Notes: generated from the letters alone by a model not told the origin. A DNA stretch of 8,120 bases from Actinomycetota bacterium (GCA_009702465.1 WLHY01000035.1:1-8120), one strand, 5' to 3'. Positions 1 to 5,257 are shown, counted from the first letter of the stretch. Translations and numbers: made by a program.

Positions 1-164
1 ATCATCGTGGAGGTACAACTCTTGAGGTTCGTGTGCACCCAGAGGATATTGGCAAGGTAATTGGTCGCAATGGTCGTACCGCTCGTGCACTCCGCACAGT
101 TGTAAGTGCAATCGCTGGACGATCAGTTCGTGTTGATTTAATCGAGGCGGACGAGGGTCGTTAA
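1..164 (+). CDS. khpA: KhpA-type KH-domain RNA-binding protein, C-terminal part (5' end outside the window)
   Basis: The reading frame beginning at base 3 is open to a TAA at 162-164 and gives 53 visible residues ending in EADEGR. It contains a KH-domain core: [18 protein letters not shown], with the nucleic-acid-binding GxxG loop (GRNG) encoded at 63-74. KhpA is a small (about 75-80 aa) single-KH protein that binds RNA, often together with KhpB, and in Gram-positive bacteria it is linked to envelope growth and sRNA handling. It commonly lies between rpsP and rimM, and rimM does follow here after one base, so the context agrees. About one third of the protein is missing upstream. The family call is firm from motif plus position. 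The RNA targets cannot be read from the sequence. Confidence 0.9.
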   Translation, partial: HRGGTTLEVRVHPEDIGKVIGRNGRTARALRTVVSAIAGRSVRVDLIEADEGR

Positions 165-165
165 T

Positions 166-666
166 TTGCAACTTGTCGTAGGTCGAATTGGCCGCGCACA
201 TGGTGTTCAAGGCGAGGCCACAGTTGAGGTTAGAACAGATCAGCCCGATCAAAGATTTGCAGTTGGTGCAACGGTAAGCACTGAGGATGGTCGCAACTTA
301 ATCATTACTGGAAGCCGCTGGCATAACAAAATTCTCCTTTTATCATTTGCCGGCATAACCGATCGAGATCAAGTAGAGCAGTTGCGGGATCAACTTGTTT
401 CAACTGAGGTTAATACTGAGGACCAAGAGCCAGGTGAGTACCACTTCCAACAATTAATTGGTTGCCAGGTTAAATTAGAGGATTCAAAAGATATCGGCGT
501 AGTTCGCGAAATTATTCAACTTCCTGGTCAAGATCTACTGGGGATTGATACCCCTAATGGTGAAGTTTTAATCCCGATGGTTAAGCAGATGATTATCGCT
601 ATAGATATCAAAGCTAAATTAATCGTAGTAAACCCACCAGAAGGGTTGCTAGATGTTGAAAATTGA
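166..666 (+). CDS. rimM: Ribosome maturation factor RimM
   Basis: This is a 166-aa protein, close to the usual RimM length of about 170. The N-terminal RimM domain starts with GRIGRAHGVQGE (residues 6-17), the family signature. The C-terminal PRC-barrel half begins near EYHFQQLIGC (91-100) and ends in PEGLLDVEN (158-166), the typical RimM tail. RimM binds ribosomal protein S19 and assists 30S head assembly and 16S rRNA processing in the cytoplasm. The start is a TTG one base after the khpA stop. A GAGGG at 153-157 inside khpA can serve as ribosome binding site with 8 bases of spacing, and the conserved LVVGRIGRAHG motif begins right after this start, so no better start exists. Its 3' end overlaps trmD by 14 bases, so the two are probably translationally coupled. 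Confidence 0.96.
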   Translation: MQLVVGRIGRAHGVQGEATVEVRTDQPDQRFAVGATVSTEDGRNLIITGSRWHNKILLLSFAGITDRDQVEQLRDQLVSTEVNTEDQEPGEYHFQQLIGCQVKLEDSKDIGVVREIIQLPGQDLLGIDTPNGEVLIPMVKQMIIAIDIKAKLIVVNPPEGLLDVEN

Positions 667-1351
667 TATCGTCTCTATCTTTCCAGAGTATTTAAAACCA
701 CTTGAGCTCTCTCTAATAGGCAAGGCTCAAGAAAAAGGTTTAATCTCAATTAAGATCCATGATTTGCGAAAGCACACAACAGATCCTCATCACTCAGTTG
801 ATGACACACCTTACGGTGGCGGGGCTGGCATGGTTATGTCTGCCGAACCCTGGGGATTAGCAATAGATGAAATTAGCGATGGTTCAAACCAGTATGAGTT
901 AATCATTTTAACTCCAGCCGGAAAAAAGTTTGATCAGCAAATGGCGATAGAGTTTTCAAAAAAGGATAATCTAATCTTTGCTTGCGGCAGGTATGAGGGA
1001 ATCGATGCCAGAGTCGGTAAGTATTACGCCGGTCAAAAAAACTTCAAAGTTCATGAAGTTTCAATTGGCGATTATGTATTGGGTGGTGGCGAGGTCGCAA
1101 CCATGGTGATTGTTGAAGCAACCGCTAGATTAATTCCAGGAGTATTAGGCAATCCATTATCTTTAAAAGAGGAGAGCCATACACTTACAAATAAAGATGG
1201 ATCATTGGTCGAGTATCCAAATTACACAAAGCCAGCGCTATGGCGAGGCCTTGAAGTTCCTGAGATTTTGTTATCCGGTAATCATGGCGAGATAGAGAAA
1301 TGGCGAATTGCACAGGCTGAGCGTCGAACACAGGCGTTAACAGAGGAATAA
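653..1351 (+). CDS. trmD: tRNA (guanine37-N1)-methyltransferase TrmD
   Basis: A 232-aa SPOUT (trefoil-knot) methyltransferase that uses S-adenosylmethionine to make m1G37 in tRNAs with G36, which prevents +1 frameshifting. Signature blocks in order are PYGGGAGM (53-60), CGRYEGIDAR (111-120), the knot loop SIGDYVLGGGE (137-147), IPGVLGNP (161-168) and YPNYTKPALWRGLEVPEILL (188-207), followed by SGNHGEI. The start ATG at 653 lies inside rimM and is preceded by AGAAGG (639-644) at 8 bases. At the position of the proton-accepting Asp169 of E. coli/H. influenzae TrmD (in LLDCPHYTRP), this protein has Glu187 (LVEYPNYTKP). I believe actinobacterial TrmDs often have Glu there. The C-terminus stops at QALTEE, slightly shorter than the common RRPDLL-type ending. 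The expected next gene, rplS, is not present. Confidence 0.97.
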   Translation: MLKIDIVSIFPEYLKPLELSLIGKAQEKGLISIKIHDLRKHTTDPHHSVDDTPYGGGAGMVMSAEPWGLAIDEISDGSNQYELIILTPAGKKFDQQMAIEFSKKDNLIFACGRYEGIDARVGKYYAGQKNFKVHEVSIGDYVLGGGEVATMVIVEATARLIPGVLGNPLSLKEESHTLTNKDGSLVEYPNYTKPALWRGLEVPEILLSGNHGEIEKWRIAQAERRTQALTEE

Positions 1352-1358
1352 ATTCGAC

Positions 1359-1392
1359 ACGCCAGCGGTTAAGTAGGCACTGAGCGTTTTTT
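1359..1392 (+). terminator. Probable intrinsic terminator after trmD
   Basis: ACGCCAG (1359-1365) can pair with CTGAGCGT (1380-1387) as a 7-bp stem with a single bulged A at 1383 and a 14-base loop. The stem runs straight into six Ts (1387-1392). It starts eight bases after the trmD stop, where the khpA-rimM-trmD unit would be expected to end. The bulge and long loop make it only moderately stable, so termination may be partial. Confidence 0.55.
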
Positions 1393-1414
1393 AGGGGATT
1401 ATCCGCCCAAGTCA

Positions 1415-1432
1415 GAGCATTACTTAATGCTC
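1415..1432. repeat. 18-bp palindrome upstream of the DUF4193 gene (possible operator or leader hairpin)
   Basis: GAGCATTA (1415-1422) and TAATGCTC (1425-1432) are exact reverse complements separated by CT. The centre is about 42 bases ahead of the DUF4193 ATG. As RNA it would form a small hairpin, but no T-run follows directly, so it is not a good intrinsic terminator. As DNA it looks like the dyad of a homodimeric repressor. Which of these applies cannot be told from the sequence alone. Confidence 0.5.
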
Positions 1433-1453
1433 ATTTAAAGATAGTGATTTAGA

Positions 1454-1460
1454 GGGAGGT
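1454..1460 (+). promoter_or_regulatory. Strong Shine-Dalgarno site of the DUF4193 gene
   Basis: GGGAGGT at 1454-1460 lies 5 bases before the ATG at 1466. It is the clearest ribosome binding site in the window. It contrasts with the genes started from 2228, 2254, 5233 and 5266, which lack well-placed sites and look leaderless. It implies that this gene has a 5' leader, possibly including the palindrome at 1415-1432. Confidence 0.75.
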
Positions 1461-1465
1461 GCAAG

Positions 1466-1762
1466 ATGGCAACCGATTACGACACCCCCAGAAAAACCGA
1501 TGAAGAGTTACATGAAGAATCCCTTGAAGAGCTAAAGGCTCGACGTGCCGATGCGCAATCAGGACAGGTTGATGTTGATGAAGAGGAGGCGGCAGAGAAT
1601 CTAGAACTTCCTGGCGCAGATCTCTCCGGTGAAGAGTTGGCATTAAAGGTTGTACCAAGACAAGAGGATGAGTTCACCTGTAATCGATGTTTCTTAGTTA
1701 AGCACATAAATCAAAAAGCTCGTGGCGAAGGTGCAAAAGCAATCTGTAAGGATTGCGAGTAA
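1466..1762 (+). CDS. DUF4193 family protein with a putative zinc-ribbon C-terminus
   Basis: A 98-aa, very acidic cytosolic protein of the actinobacterial DUF4193 family (M. tuberculosis Rv2699c type, from memory). The first 70 residues are charged and low in hydrophobics (DEELHEESLEELKARRA, then DVDEEEAAENLELPGADLSG), probably largely helical or disordered. The C-terminal 30 residues carry two cysteine pairs, C72-x2-C75 (TCNRC) and C94-x2-C97 (ICKDC), spaced as in a small zinc-binding fold. No signal peptide or membrane segment is present. The function is unknown. The pattern (acidic tail plus zinc ribbon) resembles small RNA-polymerase- or ribosome-associated proteins, but that is speculation. 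It is transcribed from its own promoter region and meets the DUF3093 gene tail-to-tail with four bases between the stops. Confidence 0.9.
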   Translation: MATDYDTPRKTDEELHEESLEELKARRADAQSGQVDVDEEEAAENLELPGADLSGEELALKVVPRQEDEFTCNRCFLVKHINQKARGEGAKAICKDCE

Positions 1763-1766
1763 CCAA

Positions 1767-2228
1767 TTACTTCTGCGCTTTAACCAGCGCTTTCACTAAT
1801 CGCTTTGGATCCTTTGATGAGATCAACCAATAAGGTGTGGGATCTTTTTTATCTTTCAGTTCAACCTTCACTCCAGTTTTACTCCAGAAGTTAATCGCTA
1901 AGAAAGCTGCTGGATCTGCATCAACTCCCGCCAATCTTTTAAATCCTTCAGCATCTAAAGCGGTCGCCGATTTAATAAATTTAAGATCAATCTTCGCCTT
2001 ATTTGAAATTAGCATCTGGCCTTCAATTTTGGTCGTGGTGCGCATCTTGATCGAGAGCGAATAGAAGCCAGCAAAACTTATTCCTGTGACAAGTAGGGCA
2101 GCTATATTTCCTAGCGGAGCCCATACTGAGAGATAGATGGATACACAGAGCAGGGCGATAAAGGACCAGATCCAAATGCCCCAGGATAATTGCTCAAAGA
2201 ATTTTACCGATTTTGATTTATCATTCAT
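1767..2228 (-). CDS. DUF3093 family membrane protein
   Basis: A 153-aa protein of the actinobacterial DUF3093 family (Rv2698-like). Two hydrophobic segments, about residues 15-36 and 39-59, form an N-terminal membrane hairpin. A roughly 90-residue soluble domain follows, ending in the family hallmark DPTPYWLISSKDP (129-141). Its biochemical role is unknown. In actinobacteria it is typically found beside dut and DUF4193, as here. The ATG at 2228 has no Shine-Dalgarno sequence, but TATCCT (2243 to 2238 on the minus strand) sits 9 bases upstream, so a short-leader or leaderless transcript is likely. The gene is divergent from the thioesterase gene across only 25 bp and convergent with DUF4193. 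Confidence 0.88.
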   Translation of the reverse strand: MNDKSKSVKFFEQLSWGIWIWSFIALLCVSIYLSVWAPLGNIAALLVTGISFAGFYSLSIKMRTTTKIEGQMLISNKAKIDLKFIKSATALDAEGFKRLAGVDADPAAFLAINFWSKTGVKVELKDKKDPTPYWLISSKDPKRLVKALVKAQK

Positions 2229-2237
2229 CTTAGGGAA

Positions 2238-2243
2238 AGGATA
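2238..2243 (-). promoter_or_regulatory. Candidate -10 box (TATCCT) for the DUF3093 gene
   Basis: On the minus strand TATCCT matches the actinobacterial TANNNT -10 pattern and ends 9 bases before the ATG at 2228. No Shine-Dalgarno sequence separates it from the start. It shares the central TA (2242-2243) with the opposing candidate box for the thioesterase gene. No recognisable -35 is seen. Confidence 0.4.
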
Positions 2244-2247
2244 CGCT
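2242..2247 (+). promoter_or_regulatory. Candidate -10 box (TACGCT) for the thioesterase-dut-DUF3159 operon
   Basis: TACGCT fits TANNNT and is followed by exactly six bases (TACTTT) before the ATG at 2254, the geometry expected of a leaderless transcript. An AAAGGA at 2236-2241 is 12 bases from the ATG, too far for a good ribosome binding site. The box overlaps the opposed TATCCT by two bases, so the two promoters could not easily be occupied at once. Confidence 0.4.
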
Positions 2248-2253
2248 TACTTT

Positions 2254-2838
2254 ATGAGTCGCATTGCAAGCACTACTCCTCCCGCTGATGCAGTTATGCC
2301 GGTTCGCCATCCAAAGGCGCCAGCGATCGGATCTCAAATCCCATCTCATTTTGGTCACTGCTACGGCTGTGGTGAATTACATAAAACAGGATTGCACTTC
2401 ACAGCGATCGCTGGCAAAGATTTAGATCTAACTGGCAGTTTCACAGTTACCGAGAATCATCAAGGAGCACCTGGCTTAGCACATGGCGGATTGCTCTCCC
2501 TAGCCTTTGATGAGGCAATGGGAAAGTTGATGTGGTTGATTAGAACTCCTGCTGTTACCGGAAGACTTGAAACAGATTTTTTAATGCCGGTGCCAATGGG
2601 TCGAACCCTTTTCATTAATGCAAAAATCACCGGACAATCTGGGCGAAAAATTTATGTCGAAGCTGAGGGTCGATTAGATTCAGTTACAGGTGATTTGGCA
2701 GTCAAGGCTGCTGCAATATTTATTGCTGTTCCAATGCAGCACTTCATCAGTAATTTAACGGCAGAGTATAAAGAGCATTTGAAACAACATCCCGGGTTGC
2801 TAGCCTTTGTTGATCCTGATTTTGATATTAATCCATGA
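2254..2838 (+). CDS. PaaI-family hotdog-fold thioesterase
   Basis: A 194-aa protein with a single hotdog domain. Near its N-terminus is HCYGCGELHKTGLHF (35-49), the CxxCGxxxxxGL-type lead-in of many 4HBT/PaaI thioesterases. The active-site helix reads HGGLLSLAFDEAMG (77-90), with Asp86 at the usual catalytic Asp/Glu position. This fold hydrolyses acyl-CoA or related thioesters; the substrate cannot be read from sequence. The frame stays open 39 codons further up to an ATG at 2137. That extension lies antisense inside the DUF3093 gene and has no homology-like features, whereas the ATG at 2254 follows a TACGCT box by six bases, so 2254 is chosen. The stop overlaps the dut start (ATGA), making translational coupling with dut and DUF3159 likely. 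Confidence 0.85.
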   Translation: MSRIASTTPPADAVMPVRHPKAPAIGSQIPSHFGHCYGCGELHKTGLHFTAIAGKDLDLTGSFTVTENHQGAPGLAHGGLLSLAFDEAMGKLMWLIRTPAVTGRLETDFLMPVPMGRTLFINAKITGQSGRKIYVEAEGRLDSVTGDLAVKAAAIFIAVPMQHFISNLTAEYKEHLKQHPGLLAFVDPDFDINP

Positions 2839-3275
2839 GTAAATTACAGGTATTAGTAACACGGCTAGATAAATCTATGCCAACTCCTTCTTACGCTAAA
2901 GGCGGAGATGCTGGAGCAGATATAAGCACCGCAATTGATTTCACCATACTTCCTGGCGAGCGAAAGTTAATTCCGACCGGCATTAGTATCGCCCTGCCAG
3001 ATGGCTATGCAGCCTTTGTTCATCCTCGATCTGGATTAGCAATTAAGTACGGCGTATCGATGGTCAATACACCTGGAACCATTGATGCTGGATATCGAGG
3101 TGAGCTTCAAGTGATCTTAATTAATCATGATTTAACTCAATCAGCCTCATTTAAAAAAGGTGATCGAATTGCCCAATTGGTAATTCAAAAGGTGGAAAGA
3201 GCTGAGTTTGTAGAGGTTACTCAATTGCCAGGATCGCAGCGAGCAACTGGTGGATTTGGATCAACTGGCTCATGA
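2835..3275 (+). CDS. dut: Deoxyuridine 5'-triphosphate nucleotidohydrolase (dUTPase)
   Basis: A 146-aa trimeric-type dUTPase that hydrolyses dUTP to dUMP and pyrophosphate with Mg2+, keeping uracil out of DNA and supplying dUMP for thymidylate synthesis. All five motifs are present: GDAGADI (24-30), PRSGLA (64-69), NTPGTIDAGYRGELQVILIN (78-97) with catalytic Asp84 and uracil-stacking Tyr87, GDRIAQLVI (109-117), and the C-terminal arm RATGGFGSTGS (136-146) that closes over the phosphates. The length is normal for the family. The ATG overlaps the thioesterase stop in ATGA, no clear Shine-Dalgarno sequence is seen, and its own stop overlaps the DUF3159 start in the same way, so the three genes form one coupled operon. 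Confidence 0.98.
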   Translation: MSKLQVLVTRLDKSMPTPSYAKGGDAGADISTAIDFTILPGERKLIPTGISIALPDGYAAFVHPRSGLAIKYGVSMVNTPGTIDAGYRGELQVILINHDLTQSASFKKGDRIAQLVIQKVERAEFVEVTQLPGSQRATGGFGSTGS

Positions 3276-3913
3276 GTTATGAAGGTCACGCACAAGATAA
3301 AGATAAAGTCATCAAAGCATTGGGCGGCAAGCGCGGCTTAATTGATTCTGGTTTGCCCGCTTTGGTATTTCTTGTTGTATTCAACCTATCTAATCAAAGT
3401 ATCAATATCGCTATTTGGGCAGCTTTAACCTTATCCGCCACTTTAACTCTCTATCGTTTAATTAAACGCGAGACATTACAGCATGCTTTTTCTGGGTTAA
3501 TTGGAGTTGCAATTTGCGCACTGATATCTCGGCGCAGTGGAAATGCCGCAGATTTTTACCTACCTGGACTTTGGATTAATGCTGCGTACGGAGCTCTTTA
3601 CGCATTTACTAATTTGATTAAATGGCCAATTTTGGGTGTTTTACTTGGACCTATTTTGGGTGAGAACTTCCTTTGGCGAAAAGATCCAAAGCGGCTTCGT
3701 GCATATATAAATGCTGGTTGGTTGTGGGTTGGTTTGTTTGTTTCAAGATTAATTGTTCAGTATCCACTTTATGAAAGTGGAAATATTAATGCGTTAGGAA
3801 CCGCTAGATTATTGATGGGTTATCCATTATTTATATTAGCTGCTTGGGGCAGTTGGTTGATTTTAAAGAGAGTTCCTACAACACCAGGGGCGCAGGATCT
3901 AAGTAAGAGTTAG
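3272..3913 (+). CDS. DUF3159 family integral membrane protein
   Basis: A 213-aa polytopic membrane protein of the actinobacterial DUF3159 family (Rv2693c-like). It opens with a short cytosolic stretch and the family signature LGGKRGLIDSGLPALVFLVV (17-36). Hydrophobic segments lie at about 24-40, 43-63, 71-86, 95-128 (probably two), 148-165 and 177-197. The conserved WRKDPKRLRAY (135-145) falls in a loop. The function is unknown. It is consistently near dut and the CeoB/CeoC pair, which hints at an envelope or ion-homeostasis role, but that is only association. In the usual actinobacterial arrangement a DUF3710 gene and an OB-fold gene sit between dut and this gene; here it directly abuts dut by a 4-base overlap. 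Its TAG shares bases with the TAA of the convergent trkA gene. Confidence 0.9.
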   Translation: MSYEGHAQDKDKVIKALGGKRGLIDSGLPALVFLVVFNLSNQSINIAIWAALTLSATLTLYRLIKRETLQHAFSGLIGVAICALISRRSGNAADFYLPGLWINAAYGALYAFTNLIKWPILGVLLGPILGENFLWRKDPKRLRAYINAGWLWVGLFVSRLIVQYPLYESGNINALGTARLLMGYPLFILAAWGSWLILKRVPTTPGAQDLSKS

Positions 3914-4569
3914 GCGCCAATAAAACAGGCTTTTAATTGATCTTCAGCTTTAGCCGAAGCAACAAAAAGCAGTTCATCGCCGGCAGCGAAAACATCATGC
4001 TCTTGTGGTGCAATAACTCTGCCATCTCGAACAATTGCCGCGAGTGATGCATCCTCGGGCAGCTCTATCTCACCAACAGTTCGTCCACAACACTTTGCGG
4101 TATCTGGCAGGGTAATCTCAACTAAATTCGCTTCACCTTTACGGAAAGAGAATAGGCGCACTACATCACCGACGCTGACCGCCTCTTCGACCAGGGCGGA
4201 GATAATTCTTGGTGTAGATACTGCAACATCTACTCCCCATGAAGAGTCAAACATCCACTCATTTTTTGGATGATTAACACGCGCAACCACTCGAGGAACA
4301 CCGTACTCAGTTTTTCCAAGGAGGGAGGCAACTAGATTTACCTTGTCATCACCAGTTGCAGCAACAAGCACTTGGCAGCCATCTAACTTTGCTAAATCAA
4401 GTGAGGTAATTTCACATGCATCAGCTAGTAGCCACTCCGCTGCTGGCACCGACTCCATTTTTAATGCTTTTGGATCGCGGTCAATTAATAAGACTTGATG
4501 ACCATTCTCAAGTAGTTCGCGAGCAATAGCGCGACCAACATTTCCGGCTCCGGCGATAGCAATTCTCAT
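3910..4569 (-). CDS. trkA: TrkA-type K+ uptake regulatory subunit (CeoC-like, second gene of the pair)
   Basis: A 219-aa RCK (KTN) protein: an N-terminal Rossmann domain with GAGNVG (7-12) and Asp30 closing strand 2, as in NAD(H)-binding RCK domains, then ATGDDKVNL (71-79) and a C-terminal RCK_C/TrkA_C domain (about 140-205). Such proteins form cytosolic rings on Trk/Ktr-type channels and gate K+ flux in response to nucleotides. I place the start at 4569 because the conserved MRIAIAGAGNVG begins there, one base after the upstream stop (TGATATG). GGA in TGGAAATTGAT gives a modest ribosome site for it. An in-frame ATG at 4581 would add MEID and overlap the upstream gene by 11 bases. No membrane-channel gene lies next to it. 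Convergent with DUF3159, with a 4-base overlap of stops. Confidence 0.92.
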   Translation of the reverse strand: MRIAIAGAGNVGRAIARELLENGHQVLLIDRDPKALKMESVPAAEWLLADACEITSLDLAKLDGCQVLVAATGDDKVNLVASLLGKTEYGVPRVVARVNHPKNEWMFDSSWGVDVAVSTPRIISALVEEAVSVGDVVRLFSFRKGEANLVEITLPDTAKCCGRTVGEIELPEDASLAAIVRDGRVIAPQEHDVFAAGDELLFVASAKAEDQLKACFIGA

Positions 4570-4570
4570 A

Positions 4571-5233
4571 TCAATTTCCATCCGGTGATACTGATAAAGT
4601 TTTTTCTATATTTGAGATCTCTTTTTCAGTTGCAATCACATGTACTAAATCGCCCTCTTGCAAAACAGTGTGCTCATCTGGAATAAGCGCTTCACCTAAT
4701 CTGGTGATGAAGGCAACTCGAGCATTGGTATTTTTCTCAATCAGCGTTACCGCTTCACCGTACCAATCACCATGCAGATGAACCTCGAGTAATTGCACAG
4801 TGCCAGTTGCATCTCGCCATTCAGATTTTGAGCCAGATGGTGATAGTCGGCGCATAATTTGATCGGTTGTCCAGAGCACAGTTGCTACAGTTGGAATTCC
4901 TAACCGTTGGTAAATTTCAGCTCGACCTGGATCATAAATTCTGGCAACAACATTGCCAACACCAAAAGTTTCACGAGCAACACGAGCCGCCAAAATATTT
5001 GAGTTATCACCATTTGAAACAGCGGCAAAGGCATCAGCTTTTTCTATCCCTGCTTCAAGCAAGGTATCTCGATCAAATCCAACACCGGCGATAGTTCGTC
5101 CATTGAAATCTGCGCCTAATCGGCGAAATGCTTCTCGGTTTTGATCGATTACAGCGACGGTGTGCCCAGCTTTTTCTAAATCAATCGCCAAAGTAGATCC
5201 GACTCGACCGCAACCCATGATTACAACGTGCAC
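4571..5233 (-). CDS. trkA: TrkA-type K+ uptake regulatory subunit (CeoB-like, first gene of the pair)
   Basis: A 220-aa RCK protein with Rossmann motif GCGRVG (7-12), acidic Asp30 at the end of strand 2, AVSNGDNSNI (71-80) and a C-terminal TrkA_C domain (about 147-205) ending in the GDLVHVIAT strand. It pairs with the next gene as in the CeoB-CeoC tandem of mycobacteria. The two proteins probably make a hetero-oligomeric gating ring for a K+ transporter encoded elsewhere. The start chosen is GTG at 5233, giving MHVVIMGCGRVG as is typical for the family. A TTG at 5242 would add three residues but lies inside the candidate -10 box TAAGTT (5246 to 5241), which sits exactly 7 bases before the GTG. 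There is no Shine-Dalgarno sequence, so a leaderless transcript is likely. Confidence 0.93.
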   Translation of the reverse strand: MHVVIMGCGRVGSTLAIDLEKAGHTVAVIDQNREAFRRLGADFNGRTIAGVGFDRDTLLEAGIEKADAFAAVSNGDNSNILAARVARETFGVGNVVARIYDPGRAEIYQRLGIPTVATVLWTTDQIMRRLSPSGSKSEWRDATGTVQLLEVHLHGDWYGEAVTLIEKNTNARVAFITRLGEALIPDEHTVLQEGDLVHVIATEKEISNIEKTLSVSPDGN

Positions 5234-5234
5234 G

Positions 5235-5257
5235 GAGTACAACTTACACCCGTACTC
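5235..5257. repeat. Inverted repeat GAGTAC-N11-GTACTC in the divergent trkA/methyltransferase promoter region
   Basis: GAGTAC (5235-5240) and GTACTC (5252-5257) are exact reverse complements with 11 bases between them. The right arm covers most of the forward TACTCT box. The left arm covers the bases between the reverse TAAGTT box and the GTG start. The arms are 17 bp apart centre to centre. Six-base arms can arise by chance, so an operator role is only a suggestion. Confidence 0.4.
5241..5246 (-). promoter_or_regulatory. Candidate leaderless -10 box (TAAGTT) for the trkA pair
   Basis: On the minus strand TAAGTT (5246 to 5241) matches TANNNT and is followed by seven bases before the GTG at 5233, with no Shine-Dalgarno sequence between. 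This spacing puts the expected transcription start at or next to the start codon. No clear -35 is seen. Confidence 0.5.

Larger units (their letters stand above)
1352..1465. other. Non-coding gap between trmD and the DUF4193 gene
   Basis: This 114-bp stretch has no credible coding frame. It holds a terminator-like hairpin with a six-T run at 1359-1392, an 18-bp near-perfect palindrome at 1415-1432 and a strong Shine-Dalgarno sequence at 1454-1460. It therefore separates two transcription units and should contain the promoter of the DUF4193 gene. I could not pick out a confident -10/-35 pair in it: AAAGAT (1437-1442) and GATAGT (1440-1445) are only weak -10 candidates. Confidence 0.7.

Noticed and set aside
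1449..1707. Two minus-strand open frames opposite the DUF4193 gene
   Set aside because: They are low-complexity shadows (Ser- and His/Leu-rich) of the acidic DUF4193 codons, with no motifs and no start signals.
1775..1793. Direct repeat GCGCTTT at 12-base spacing
   Set aside because: Explained by the repeated Lys-Ala codons in the DUF3093 C-terminus (VKALVKAQK on the minus strand); only two copies.
1837..2064. Plus-strand 75-aa open frame inside the DUF3093 gene
   Set aside because: Antisense to a recognised family member, with no promoter or ribosome site.
2137..2253. In-frame 39-codon extension of the thioesterase up to an ATG at 2137
   Set aside because: It lies antisense within the conserved DUF3093 coding region, has no ribosome site, and its translation looks unlike a thioesterase N-terminus. 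The ATG at 2254 has a TACGCT box at leaderless distance.
4867..5144. Two plus-strand open frames opposite the first trkA gene
   Set aside because: Their composition (Gln/His/Leu-rich in one) is typical of an antisense frame; the minus strand encodes an intact RCK protein with all motifs.
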